Of a DNA stretch of 64,000 nucleotides, positions 9,126 to 17,112 are shown in pieces (the first letter of the stretch is position 1; each line of letters begins with the position of its first letter). Made by a program: the position numbers and the translations under genes. Source of the stretch: Gemmataceae bacterium (GTDB taxonomy: Bacteria > Planctomycetota > Planctomycetia > Gemmatales > Gemmataceae); the NCBI GenBank assembly GCA_901538445.1, contig LR594584.1, positions 1,148,655-1,212,654 on the forward strand. The letters are read 5' to 3'. Under the pieces are notes generated by a model. It saw nothing but the letters and a program-made list of their open reading frames with translations, ran no database searches and was not told the DNA's origin.

Positions 9126-9629
9126 ATGATCCGTACAGCACTGTGCCTGGCGGCGTTGGCGTCCGGCGTGCTCCTCGCCGCTCGAGCTGGTGCGGCCCAG
9201 CCGCCGATCCCGAACCCCGCGTCGGCGGTCCCGGGGGCCAAGGGCAACGTCGATCCGAAGATGCCGATGTTCCTCCACTGCGCGAAGGCGTGCGACGACT
9301 GCGCCCGCATCTGCGACGTGTGCTCGGCGCACTGCGCGAAGATGGTCGCCGACGGGAAGAAGGAGCACCTGGCGACCCTGAAGTCCTGCCAGGACTGCGC
9401 CGAGGTGTGCTCGGCCACCGCCCGGGTCGCCGGCCGCGACGGCCCGATGACCGACCTGATGGCCGCGGCGTGCGCCGAGGTGTGCAAGCGGTGTGGCGAC
9501 GCGTGCGAGAAGCACGCCGCGGACCCGATGATGAAGCAGTGCGCCGACGAGTGCCGGCGGTGCGAGAAGGTGTGCCGCGGCATGGGCAAGCCGGCCCCCC
9601 CGGGCGGGACCGGAGACGCCGGGAAGTAA
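9126..9629 (+). CDS. Exported four-helix Cys-rich copper-storage-like protein (Csp family)
   Basis: A 167-residue protein with a signal peptide (MIRTALCLAALASGVLLAARAG). The mature part is helical with 17 Cys residues mostly spaced CxxC or CxxxC along four helices: HCAKACDDCARICDVC, SCQDCAEVC, ACAEVCKRCGDAC and QCADECRRCEKVC. This pattern matches the Csp/DUF326 four-helix bundles, which store many Cu(I) ions inside the bundle. The signal peptide makes it the exported (Csp1-like) type. The neighbouring divergent gene encodes an exported YHS-type protein. Assignment to the family is strong; actual copper storage is inferred. A hairpin with a short T-run follows the gene. Confidence 0.88.
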   Translation: MIRTALCLAALASGVLLAARAGAAQPPIPNPASAVPGAKGNVDPKMPMFLHCAKACDDCARICDVCSAHCAKMVADGKKEHLATLKSCQDCAEVCSATARVAGRDGPMTDLMAAACAEVCKRCGDACEKHAADPMMKQCADECRRCEKVCRGMGKPAPPGGTGDAGK

Positions 9630-9657
9630 GCACCGGGCAACGGTCGGTGCCGCGCGG

Positions 9658-9677
9658 CGGGGGGCTCACGCCCCCCG
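9658..9677 (+). terminator. Hairpin after the Csp-like gene
   Basis: CGGGGGGC and GCCCCCCG pair around a TCAC loop, followed by TTT. It lies 28 bases after the stop codon at 9629 and is a plausible Rho-independent terminator with a short U-tract. Confidence 0.55.
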
Positions 9678-10190
9678 TTTGCGTTCGCGAGGCGGCCGTG
9701 CCGCACCCCTTGGGCCGCGAGGCGCGGGCTGTGGCGCGACCTCAGAAGGGGCCGCGTCCGGACCCGCCGGGGGACTACGTCAACCACGATTGTCAATCGG
9801 TTCCTATATATGAACATTGAATGACAAAGTGAGATGGAGCAACTTTAATGATAAGCAGCTCGCAAGCCCCGTGATCATACATCATCATCAGTCCGACGCA
9901 CCTTTTAAAGTAGTGATTCGCCGCTAGCGATATGGCCTTGATAATAACTCGATCTACTTCTTCCGATCTTCACATCTCCTTCATCATCTTGCGTAACTCG
10001 TTATTCCGAAAGGGCCCCACCGCTCCCGACAGAGCCGTAGTGTCTAAAGCTATTCGGAAGAGTTTGTGAAGCGAGATCAGGCCCGCTCATGGCCGTGTAA
10101 ACTCCCATCAGCCCCATCCGGATCGACTGAAACGCCCCACGATCCATAACTTTATTCGTCCGCTCGCCCGACACTCTTGAGGACCATTGA
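9678..10190. other. AT-richer non-coding leader upstream of the DUF1559 operon
   Basis: About 510 bases without a convincing gene. From about 9780 to 10180 the composition changes sharply to roughly half AT, with TATATA, TTTAAAG and several TAAT strings, against very GC-rich flanks. Stop codons occur in all frames on the plus strand. A 48-codon minus-strand frame (10146 down to 10001) lacks the codon usage of real genes here. The region may hold the promoter and a long 5' leader of the prepilin-like operon, or be the remains of acquired DNA. The start of the next gene follows GAGGACC. Confidence 0.6.
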
Positions 10191-11069
10191 ATGACGCGCC
10201 CGAACGCGCCACGCGGGTTCACATTGATCGAACTGTTGGTGGTCATCGCGATCATCGCGGTGCTCATCGGGCTCCTGCTCCCGGCGGTGCAGAAGGTCCG
10301 CGAGGCCGCGGCCCGCGCCCAGTGCCAGAACAACCTGAAGCAGATCGGCCTCGCGATGCACAACTACCACGGGTCGAAGGGCCAGTTCCCGAGCGCCGGG
10401 TCCGACGGCCCGGACACCGACTGCTGCGCGGCGACGAGCCGGGTCGGGTGGACGTGGCTGTACCACCTGACGCCCTACGTCGAGCACGAGACCGTTTACA
10501 CCAACCCGAGCGACACCGCGGTCCAGAACACCGCGATCAAGAGCTACTACTGCACGGCCCGGCGGCAGCCCATCGTGTACTCCGACGGGGGGCGGTCCGA
10601 CTACGCCGGCAACGGCGGCCGCAACATGGCCGGCGAGGGCACCGAGGGGATGATGGTGCGGCAGTGGAAGAGCCCCGGCACCAGCAAGCCGGCCGACGCG
10701 CCGGTCGAGCAGAAGCGGACCCTGACCGACGTGACCGACGGGCTCTCGAACACCCTGTTCGTCGGCGAGAAGCAGTGCCACCAGTCGGTGCTCGGCGCGT
10801 CCGGGGGCGACAACGAGGCGTGGCACAACTCCGGGTGGGACCAGGACCACGTGCGGTTCGGCGAGAGCCCCCCGCAGTCCGACGACCAGCACCCCGACGC
10901 GCTGGCCGCCAAGTTCTGGTCGGTCCGGTTCGGCGGCCCGCACCCGGGCGGGTTCAACGCACTCATGGGCGACGGGTCCGTGCGGTACGTCCGGTACACC
11001 ATCGACTCCGCCAACTGGCTCCGCATCTGCCTCATCGCCGACGGGGAGGTGATCGGTGCCGACTTCTGA
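10191..11069 (+). CDS. DUF1559 prepilin-like protein
   Basis: A 292-residue protein of the planctomycete DUF1559 family. A type IV prepilin signal ([20 protein letters not shown]) starts near residue 8, with cleavage expected between Gly and Phe and a hydrophobic helix running on to [10 protein letters not shown]. The C-terminal domain has the family's landmarks: [16 protein letters not shown], the [11 protein letters not shown] element and the terminal [15 protein letters not shown] block. Such proteins are numerous in planctomycetes and are thought to form pseudopilus or surface structures; their exact role is unknown. It is the first gene of a three-gene operon with a second DUF1559 gene and a lipoprotein gene. 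Confidence 0.92.
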   Translation: MTRPNAPRGFTLIELLVVIAIIAVLIGLLLPAVQKVREAAARAQCQNNLKQIGLAMHNYHGSKGQFPSAGSDGPDTDCCAATSRVGWTWLYHLTPYVEHETVYTNPSDTAVQNTAIKSYYCTARRQPIVYSDGGRSDYAGNGGRNMAGEGTEGMMVRQWKSPGTSKPADAPVEQKRTLTDVTDGLSNTLFVGEKQCHQSVLGASGGDNEAWHNSGWDQDHVRFGESPPQSDDQHPDALAAKFWSVRFGGPHPGGFNALMGDGSVRYVRYTIDSANWLRICLIADGEVIGADF

Positions 11070-11118
11070 CCCCCTCCGCCCCGCCCCTCGCCCCCGACCC
11101 ACACGAGGCTCCCGCTCC

Positions 11119-12078
11119 ATGACCGTCTCGCGACCCGCCCGCACGCCCCGCGGGTTCACGCTCATTGAACTGCTCGTCGTCATCGCGATCATCGCGGTGC
11201 TGATCGGGCTGCTGCTCCCGGCGGTGCAAAAGGTGCGCGAGGCCGCGGCCCGCACCAAGTGCCAGAACAACATGAAGCAGATCGGCCTGGCGCTGAACAG
11301 CTTCCACGGCACGTACAACGTGTTCCCCCCGGGCGGCACGTCGAGCACCACCAGCGGCACGAGCCAGTCGCACCTGAAGCGGGTGGGCATGACGGTGTTC
11401 ACGGTGAAGCACAGTTGGACCGTGTTCGTGCTCCCGTACCTCGAGCAGGGCAACGTCCAGAAGCAGTACTCGCTCAACGTGGCGTGGGACAACGCGGCCA
11501 ACCGCCCGGCCATCGCGAACCGCATCCCGGCGTTCCAGTGCCCGAACGTGCCCGGCGGCGACGACCGGGTGTGCCTGACGTCGTCCGGGGCCGTCAAGGT
11601 GCCCCCGACCGACTACGCGCCGAACTACGGGTACGCCGACTCGCTCGTCGAGAAGGGGCTGTGCGACGCGGTCCCGGACCCGGGCGGGAGCGGGATCATG
11701 GACGTGAACCGCACGTACTCGATCCCCGAGATCCGCGACGGCACGTCGAACACGTTCATCCTCTCGGAGACCGCCGGGCGGCCGAACGCCTGGACCCTCA
11801 ACGCGATGACGGGCACCGGCACCCGGACCGACGGGGGCTGGGCCAACCCCGGAAACGCGTACGTCACCCACGGGTTCGACGCGACCGGGACCGTCTCCGA
11901 GGGCGGGACGTGCCACACCAACTGCACGAACGGCAACGAGGTGTACAGCTTCCACCAGGGCGGCGCGCACCACGTGATGGCCGACGGGTCGGTGCGGTTC
12001 GTCAAGGCGTCGGTGGACATCCGCCTGTTCGCCCGGTTCATCACCCGCGCCGGAAACGAGGTGGTTCCCAATGACTAA
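11119..12078 (+). CDS. DUF1559 prepilin-like protein, second copy
   Basis: A 319-residue paralogue of the preceding gene, 49 bases downstream. The ATG at 11119 puts the prepilin signal ([20 protein letters not shown]) about ten residues from the start, as in its neighbour; an in-frame ATG at 11056 would overlap the upstream gene and give an overlong leader. The N-terminal 60 residues are almost identical to those of the first copy, while the C-terminal domain is diverged and keeps NNMKQIGLALNSFHG, IRDGTSNTFILSE and GGAHHVMADGSVRFV. The stop overlaps the start of the lipoprotein gene by 8 bases, which implies coupling. Confidence 0.92.
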   Translation: MTVSRPARTPRGFTLIELLVVIAIIAVLIGLLLPAVQKVREAAARTKCQNNMKQIGLALNSFHGTYNVFPPGGTSSTTSGTSQSHLKRVGMTVFTVKHSWTVFVLPYLEQGNVQKQYSLNVAWDNAANRPAIANRIPAFQCPNVPGGDDRVCLTSSGAVKVPPTDYAPNYGYADSLVEKGLCDAVPDPGGSGIMDVNRTYSIPEIRDGTSNTFILSETAGRPNAWTLNAMTGTGTRTDGGWANPGNAYVTHGFDATGTVSEGGTCHTNCTNGNEVYSFHQGGAHHVMADGSVRFVKASVDIRLFARFITRAGNEVVPND

Positions 12079-12577
12079 CATTCGCAGGCTGTGCGCGGCG
12101 GCGGTGGCGTGCGGTGCCGTGCTGATCGGGTGCGGGTGCTCGTCGGCCCCCGCACCCGCCGAGCCCGACGCCCTGGTGCCGCACCCGGTCACCGGCAAGG
12201 TGACGTTCGACGGGCAACCGGTCGGCGGGGTCGTCGTCACCCTGTTCCCGCTCGACGCCCCGACCGTGCCGAAGGTGCCGAAGAACCCGCAGGGGGTCAC
12301 CAGGGGCGACGGCACGTTCACGGTCTCGACGTTCGCGGACAACGACGGCGCGCCGGCCGGCGGGTACCGGGTGCTGCTCCGGTGGCCGGACCCCGAGGGG
12401 ACGAAGTCGGAGCGGGGGGCCGAGGGCGGCGAGGACAAGTTGCTCGGCTGGTACGACGCGGCGCACTCGAAGTTCGACGTGCGGGTGAAGGCCGGGAACA
12501 ACGACCTCCCGGTGATGAACCTGGTGAAACGGAGCACCACACCGGCCGCGTCCCCGGGCATCCCGGGCCAGAACTGA
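12071..12577 (+). CDS. Small lipoprotein, carboxypeptidase-regulatory-like fold
   Basis: A 168-residue lipoprotein. The signal peptide ends in the lipobox LIGC, so the mature protein begins at a Cys and is followed by another Cys and a Pro/Ala linker. The rest looks like a single Ig-like carboxypeptidase regulatory domain: HPVTGKVTFDGQPVGGVVVT, then GDGTFTVSTFADNDGAPAG and YRVLLRWP. In planctomycetes a lipoprotein of this kind very commonly follows DUF1559 genes, and the 8-base overlap with the upstream gene fits that. It probably sits in an envelope membrane next to the pilin-like proteins; its role is unknown. Confidence 0.85.
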   Translation: MTNIRRLCAAAVACGAVLIGCGCSSAPAPAEPDALVPHPVTGKVTFDGQPVGGVVVTLFPLDAPTVPKVPKNPQGVTRGDGTFTVSTFADNDGAPAGGYRVLLRWPDPEGTKSERGAEGGEDKLLGWYDAAHSKFDVRVKAGNNDLPVMNLVKRSTTPAASPGIPGQN

Positions 12578-12588
12578 TGAAGGCGGCT

Positions 12589-12662
12589 GTTCGGGTCCGA
12601 GCCCGAGCGCCGAGCGAGGGTCAACGTTGACCCTCGCTCGGCGCTCGGGCTCGGACCCGAAC
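12589..12662. repeat. 74-bp perfect palindrome between convergent genes
   Basis: The two 37-base halves are exact reverse complements with no loop, centred between 12625 and 12626. The core GGTCCGAGCCCGAGCGCCGA recurs at 32333-32397, so this is a dispersed element rather than a simple local terminator. It fills the gap between the lipoprotein gene and rtcB. Confidence 0.9.
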
Positions 12663-12664
12663 GA

Positions 12665-14128
12665 TTACCCCTTGATGACGCCGATCGGGCGCATGCGGGC
12701 GACCTTGCGGGACAGGTCGGCGTCGTGGACCGTATCGACGACGTCGTCCACGTTCTTGTACGCCTTCGGCTGCTCCTCCGCGAGCCCGGCGCGGCTCGCG
12801 GCCATCGCGATCACCCCGCGGTGCTCCAGTTCCTTGTCGATCTTGCGGCCGGCCCCGTCGAGCTTCGCGGCGGTGCGGCTCATCGCCCGGCCGGCCCCGT
12901 GGCACGTCGAGCCGAACGACTTCTCCATGCTCCCGGCGCTGCCGACCAGCACCCACGACGCGCGGCCCATGTCGCCGGGGATGATGACCGGCTGGCCGAC
13001 GGCCCGGAACTGCTCCGGCACGTCCGGGTGCCCCGCCGGGAACGCCCGCGTCGCCCCCTTGCGGTGGACCCACACCTTCTTCCGCACGCCCTCGACGTCG
13101 TGCTCTTCCAGCTTCGCGATGTTGTGGGCGACGTCGTAGAGCAGGTCCATGCCGAGGTCCTGCCACGACCGGCCGAACACCTGCGCGAACACCTCGCGGG
13201 CCTGGTGCATGAGCAGTTGGCGGTTGCAGAACCCGTAGTTCGCGGCGGCCCGCATCGCGGCGATGTATTTCCGGCCCTCGGGGCTGTCGACCGGGGCGCA
13301 CGCGAGTTGCCGGTCGGGCAACTCGAACTTGTACTTCTCGGGGCAGTTCCGGAACACGCTCAGCGCGTCGTCGCACACCTGGTAGCCGAGGCCGCGGCTG
13401 CCGGAGTGGATCATCACGCACACCTGGTTCAGTTCGAGGCCGAACGCCTTCGCGACGTCGGCGTCGAGGACCGCGTCCACGACCTGCACTTCGAGGAAGT
13501 GGTTGCCGCTGCCGAGCGTGCCGCACTGCTCGGTGCCGCGCTTGACGGCGTGGTCCGAGACCTGGTGCGGGTCGCCGTCGGGGATGAGGCCGTTGGACTC
13601 GGTGTGCTCGAGGTCCTTCTGGACACCGAGCCCGCGGCCGAGGACGAACCGCGGCCCCTCGCCCATGAGCCGCCGCGTCTCGGTGGTGTCGAACTTGTAC
13701 TTCCCGCTCCGCCCGGCCCCGGACGGGATCGTGTAGAACAGCGCCTTCACCAACTCGCGGATGTGCGGCTTTACGTCGTCGAGGAACAGGTTCGTCTTCA
13801 CCAGCCGGACGCCGCAGTTGATGTCGTACCCCACGCCGCCGGGGGAGATGACGCCGCCGTCCTCGGGGTCGGTGGCGCAGACGCCGCCGATGCAGAACCC
13901 GTAGCCCCAGTGGATGTCGGGCATCGCGAGGCTGGCCTTCTGGATGCCGGGCAGCGTGGCAACGTTCGCGACCTGGTCGGGGGCCTGGTCCTTGCGGATG
14001 ATCGCGATCATCTTGTCGCTGGCGAAGATGTGCCCGTCCACGCGCATCCCGGCCTTGTACTCGCGCGGGATGCGCCAGCAGTTGCACCCGATCTTTTCCA
14101 GCGGCCCGCTAAACTCAGCCTTCGCCAT
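12665..14128 (-). CDS. rtcB: RNA-splicing ligase RtcB
   Basis: GTP- and Mn2+-dependent ligase that joins 2',3'-cyclic phosphate or 3'-phosphate RNA ends to 5'-OH ends, used in RNA repair and tRNA splicing. The 487-residue length is normal for the family. Visible active-site elements in order are GYDINCGVR (metal-binding Asp and Cys), GSGNHFLEV (His), MIHSGSRGLGYQ (His), YDVAHNIAKLE (His) and STCHGAGRAMSR, which carries the His that becomes guanylylated. An archease gene lies 84 bases upstream on the same strand, the classic partner that promotes multiple turnover. The start at 14128 (MAKAEFSGPLEKI) is natural. Confidence 0.97.
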   Translation of the reverse strand: MAKAEFSGPLEKIGCNCWRIPREYKAGMRVDGHIFASDKMIAIIRKDQAPDQVANVATLPGIQKASLAMPDIHWGYGFCIGGVCATDPEDGGVISPGGVGYDINCGVRLVKTNLFLDDVKPHIRELVKALFYTIPSGAGRSGKYKFDTTETRRLMGEGPRFVLGRGLGVQKDLEHTESNGLIPDGDPHQVSDHAVKRGTEQCGTLGSGNHFLEVQVVDAVLDADVAKAFGLELNQVCVMIHSGSRGLGYQVCDDALSVFRNCPEKYKFELPDRQLACAPVDSPEGRKYIAAMRAAANYGFCNRQLLMHQAREVFAQVFGRSWQDLGMDLLYDVAHNIAKLEEHDVEGVRKKVWVHRKGATRAFPAGHPDVPEQFRAVGQPVIIPGDMGRASWVLVGSAGSMEKSFGSTCHGAGRAMSRTAAKLDGAGRKIDKELEHRGVIAMAASRAGLAEEQPKAYKNVDDVVDTVHDADLSRKVARMRPIGVIKG

Positions 14129-14137
14129 ATCAGTTCT

Positions 14138-14204
14138 CAGTGTTCAGTGGGCAGTGGACAGTTGAATGCAGTGTGCCGGACTGGCCACTGCCCACTGAAC
14201 ACTG
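14138..14204. repeat. Inverted repeat with 20-bp perfect arms between archease and rtcB
   Basis: Arms at 14138-14157 and 14185-14204 (CAGTGTTCAGTGGGCAGTGG and its complement) flank a 27-base spacer. Unlike most such elements in the window it lies between two genes of the same operon, so it could attenuate or process the archease-rtcB transcript. Confidence 0.85.
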
Positions 14205-14212
14205 CCCACTTG

Positions 14213-14623
14213 TCAGATGTCCACGATCACTTCCGCCAGCCACCCGTCGCCGTCGCGGACCACCTTCAACTCGTGGTAGGTGATCGCCTTCACCTCGTGT
14301 GCGAGCATGTGGCGTGCCGGGTCGAACGGTTCGCCCCACGCGGTGCCGGTCAACCCGTCGTCGCGGACCCGGACCTCGAAGCGGCCGAAGACCATGTGGT
14401 CCTCGTCGGACTTCAGGAGCAGGTCGCGGAGCCAGTCGAACAGGAGGAACTCGCGGTCGGTGCCCGCGAGTTCGACCGTCACCTGCGTACGCGGTTCAAC
14501 GGTACCGATGTCCTCGACGACGGCCGCGAACAGGCACGCGGCCGCCTCCGCGAAGAGCGTGTCGAGGTCGGCCGCCCGCACGCGGAGCCCGAGGTCGGCG
14601 GTGTGTTCGAAGAGTTCGTACAT
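14213..14623 (-). CDS. Archease, RtcB activator
   Basis: A 136-residue archease (DUF101). These proteins speed guanylylation of RtcB and relax its nucleotide specificity. The ATG at 14623 gives MYELFEHTADLGLRV, the family's typical start with the conserved HTADLGL motif; longer upstream frames lack it. FLLFDWLRDLLL and AITYHELKV near the C-terminus match the conserved metal-binding and core strands. Its position just upstream of rtcB on the same strand supports the assignment. Confidence 0.93.
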   Translation of the reverse strand: MYELFEHTADLGLRVRAADLDTLFAEAAACLFAAVVEDIGTVEPRTQVTVELAGTDREFLLFDWLRDLLLKSDEDHMVFGRFEVRVRDDGLTGTAWGEPFDPARHMLAHEVKAITYHELKVVRDGDGWLAEVIVDI

Positions 14624-14707
14624 GCCCCGATGATACCCCGCCCGCGTCCGCCGCGGAACCAGTGACACAGGATGAGGGGGCGGGGTTCACCCCGGTGTGT
14701 CTAACGA

Positions 14708-15286
14708 TCAGCGTTCGTCGCCGGTCGGTTCCCACCGCCCGTAGTAGTGGGTGATCTCTGCGAGCAGTTCATCAGAGTCGGCCCCAACGATGAGAACTTC
14801 GTTCTCCAAGATGGAGCCAAGGCCGGTTGCCAGACGCTGGCTGTGCGGGGCGGCGGCAGCCAAAACGAGCGACTGCCCGCGGATCGAGAGCGGCAGGACA
14901 CTCTCCTCGTGCGCGACTGCGATGGGCACCCACTCGATCACCTCGTGTGGGATGTCGCATCCCGCGAGCGTCACCATGCAGCGTGATGACGGGATGATCT
15001 GCTCGATGAAGTCGTGGGTGAGGCGAATCGCGGCGGCCGGAACGCTGACGTTGGCCGTGATGTACGTGGCGTGACCGTCGGCCTCGCGCCTCAGTAGTCC
15101 GCACTTCTTTCCCCGCGACTCAAGGTCTGCGATCTCGATGTGGAGGCGGACGTAGCACGCCCAGGCGAGGTTCGGAACGCCGCCCTGTTCCTGTAACCAA
15201 TCGGCGAAGGCGAGGCGTGCGGTGACGTCCTCCGGGCTCGCGAGGATGGCCCGCACGAAGGCATCGGCGTCGGGGTGAGTGGGCAC
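14708..15286 (-). CDS. TIGR02996-like domain protein
   Basis: A cytoplasmic protein of about 192 residues. The N-terminus HPDADAFVRAILASPEDVTA, followed by RLAFADWLQEQG, matches the TIGR02996 repeat-companion domain that is expanded in Gemmata-type planctomycetes and whose function is unknown. The remainder (residues 60-190) is not recognised and contains strand-helix segments such as VLPLSIRGQSLVLAAAAP. The start is uncertain: the GTG at 15286 lies just past the upstream stop, while a GTG at 15322 would overlap that gene by 32 bases. It directly follows a small toxin-like gene and may be co-transcribed with it. Confidence 0.7.
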   Translation of the reverse strand: MPTHPDADAFVRAILASPEDVTARLAFADWLQEQGGVPNLAWACYVRLHIEIADLESRGKKCGLLRREADGHATYITANVSVPAAAIRLTHDFIEQIIPSSRCMVTLAGCDIPHEVIEWVPIAVAHEESVLPLSIRGQSLVLAAAAPHSQRLATGLGSILENEVLIVGADSDELLAEITHYYGRWEPTGDER

Positions 15287-15290
15287 GACG

Positions 15291-15581
15291 TCACCGGCGG
15301 CGTGGCGGCGCGTAGACGACACTGAGAACGTAAACGAGAAGTTCGTCGTCGTGGACTGCGAAGCGAATTGTCAGCGGGGAGAAGCGAGCAACCCGTTCGT
15401 ACGCCGGCCGCGATTCACCCACGTTGTTCGGGTTCAGCGCGAGAGCCTGGTCAGCTTCTTCCATTGCGTGCGTGATGGCTTCCGGATCGTGTCCCTGTTC
15501 GATGGCGGTGATGACCGCTTGAGCCAACTCGATCTCGATCGCCGAGCGCTTCCAGACAACACGATACGGTGCGGGGTTCAT
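15291..15581 (-). CDS. RelE/ParE-like toxin candidate
   Basis: A basic 96-residue protein whose start overlaps the stop of the preceding gene as ATGA. Its layout fits small RelE/ParE-superfamily proteins: an N-terminal strand with basic residues (YRVVWKRSA), helices (AIEIELAQAVITAIEQ), then a strand RFSPLTIRFAVHDDELLVYV, where the late strands normally carry the active or gyrase-contacting residues. The overlap with a similar-sized upstream gene matches antitoxin-toxin order. Sequence similarity to named toxins is weak to my eye, so a housekeeping role cannot be excluded. Confidence 0.55.
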   Translation of the reverse strand: MNPAPYRVVWKRSAIEIELAQAVITAIEQGHDPEAITHAMEEADQALALNPNNVGESRPAYERVARFSPLTIRFAVHDDELLVYVLSVVYAPPRRR

Positions 15582-15838
15582 GACTTGCGGTGCTCCGCAG
15601 CGACTTTGCGGAGGTACGCGATTGCCTCAGGGGTACTCATGCCCCCCGGTTCCCGGCGGGCTCGGTCGAGCGAATCCTTGTCGAACACGGAATCTGCCCA
15701 GACGTGAAACATCTCCTGATACAGTTCGGGTGGAAGAGCGACGGCCCGCGTTGCGCCCGACTCATCGCACAGTTCCGCGGGCGCGGTCACGTCTCCCAAC
15801 TTCGCAGTGAGTTCTGCGGGCAGTTTGATCTTTTGCAC
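15578..15838 (-). CDS. Small acidic protein, possible antitoxin partner
   Basis: An 86-residue protein read from a GTG at 15838 with GGAG 8 bases upstream. It begins IKLPAELTAKLGDVTAPAEL, continues with a short VALPPELYQEMFHVWADS segment and ends in a basic helix (EAIAYLRKVAAEHRKS). Antitoxins often have this layout of a small N-terminal domain followed by a helix. The 4-base ATGA overlap with the toxin-like gene is the main reason to link them. No DNA-binding motif is clear. Confidence 0.5.
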   Translation of the reverse strand: MQKIKLPAELTAKLGDVTAPAELCDESGATRAVALPPELYQEMFHVWADSVFDKDSLDRARREPGGMSTPEAIAYLRKVAAEHRKS

Positions 15839-15894
15839 AGGTAGGGCTCCGGCAGGAGTGATGCCACTACCATGATACCCGCCCCCGTGCCGGT

Positions 15895-16914
15895 CTACCA
15901 CCGGACGACGGCGGTGCCCCAGGCGAGGCCGGCCCCGAAGCCGCTCAGGACGACGAGGTCGCCCTCCTTGAACTTGCCCTCGGCGGCGGCCTCGTCGAGC
16001 GCGATCGGGATGCTCCCGGCCGACGTGTTCCCGTACTTCTCCAGGTTGTTGAACACCTTCGACCGCGGGATGTTCAGCGTGTCGATCGCGGCGTTGATGA
16101 TGCGGATGTTCGCCTGGTGCGCCACGAACAGCGAGATGTCGTCCACGGTCAGGTTCGCGGCCTTCAGCACGTCGGTAATGGTGTCGTTCAGGATGTTGAC
16201 GGCCCACTTGAAGACGCGGTAGCCGTCCATGGTCATGAAGTGCTTGCCGGCGGCGAGCAGTTCGGCCGTCGGCGGCTTGCGGCTCCCGCACGTCTCGCGC
16301 TGGAGCAGCGGGCCGCCGGCCCCGTCGGACCCCATGCTGTACGCGAGGATGCCCTGGTCGGGCCGGCCGCGCTCGACGAACACCGCCCCGGCCCCGTCGC
16401 CGAACAGCGGGTACGTCTTGATGTCGCTCGGGTCGAGCACCCGGCTGTTCGTGTCGCCGCCGATGACCAGCGCCCGGTCGCTGACCCCGGCCTTCACGTA
16501 GGCCGCGGCGGTGACGAGCGCGTACATGAACCCGGCGCACGCGGCCTCGACCTCGATGGCCGGGCCGACCAGCCCGAGCCGGTCCTGCACGATGCACGCG
16601 GTGCTGGGGAACGACATGTCCGGGGTGAACGTGCCGAGGACGAGCAGGTCGCAGTCCCTGGCGGAGCGGCCGGTCTTGGCGAACAGGTCGTTCGCGGCCT
16701 CGACGCACAGGTCCGACGTGGCCTGGTGCGCGGCGGCGTGGCGGCGCTCGAGGATGCCGGTCCGCTTCACGATCCAGTCGGAGTCGAACCCGAGCCGGGC
16801 GTGCAGGTGGTCGTTGCCGACGACCATGTCCGGGACGTACTTCCCGGTGCCCACGACGCGCACGCCCATCAACGACTTGCACTGAGGCCGCGGCGACGGT
16901 CGCTCGCTACTCAT
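15895..16914 (-). CDS. fabH: Beta-ketoacyl-ACP synthase III
   Basis: Condenses an acyl-CoA starter with malonyl-ACP to begin fatty acid synthesis. The 339-residue protein has the full catalytic triad in family context: Cys in EVEAACAGFMYAL, His in VAHQANIRII and Asn in YGNTSAGSIP. GDGAGAVFVERG and the final GFGAGLAWG are also typical. The start at 16914 precedes a short Ser/Pro-rich extension; a shorter start at 16869 (MGVRVVGTGKY) is also possible. A second FabH-type gene lies at 32502-33503. It is not next to other fab genes, so it may also serve a different starter unit. Confidence 0.92.
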   Translation of the reverse strand: MSSERPSPRPQCKSLMGVRVVGTGKYVPDMVVGNDHLHARLGFDSDWIVKRTGILERRHAAAHQATSDLCVEAANDLFAKTGRSARDCDLLVLGTFTPDMSFPSTACIVQDRLGLVGPAIEVEAACAGFMYALVTAAAYVKAGVSDRALVIGGDTNSRVLDPSDIKTYPLFGDGAGAVFVERGRPDQGILAYSMGSDGAGGPLLQRETCGSRKPPTAELLAAGKHFMTMDGYRVFKWAVNILNDTITDVLKAANLTVDDISLFVAHQANIRIINAAIDTLNIPRSKVFNNLEKYGNTSAGSIPIALDEAAAEGKFKEGDLVVLSGFGAGLAWGTAVVRW

Positions 16915-17023
16915 CAGACGGCACCCGCAACGGGATCTGCCTCGGCACGCGCCGGTGGCTGGAAGTGGTTAGTGTACGAGCCGCGGGGCGGGACGCCAGA
17001 CGTGCCGCGGCCCCGGTGCTGTT

Positions 17024-17092
17024 GGCGAGCGGGGGACGTGAGTCCCCCGGTTGGATCCGAACGCACCGGGGGACTCACGTCCCCCGCTCGCC
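17024..17092. repeat. Inverted repeat with 28-bp arms (GGGGGACGTGAGTCCCCC family)
   Basis: Arms at 17024-17051 and 17065-17092 are exact complements around a 13-base spacer. A near-identical copy occurs at 29599-29665 inside the fhcB coding sequence. This copy lies between fabH and the large cytochrome-like gene, which run in the same direction. Confidence 0.9.
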
Positions 17093-17112
17093 TGAGAAAA
17101 GGCCAACCACTG

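Noticed and set aside
10001-10146. A 48-codon minus-strand frame in the AT-rich leader (starting MDRGAFQSIRMGL)
   Set aside because: Third codon positions are not GC-rich as in real genes here, there is no ribosome binding site, and it matches nothing I know.
17024-17092. The palindrome as an operator or riboswitch for the cytochrome-like gene
   Set aside because: It lies downstream of that minus-strand gene's stop, not upstream of its start, and a related copy lies in a coding sequence, so a dispersed element is the better explanation.
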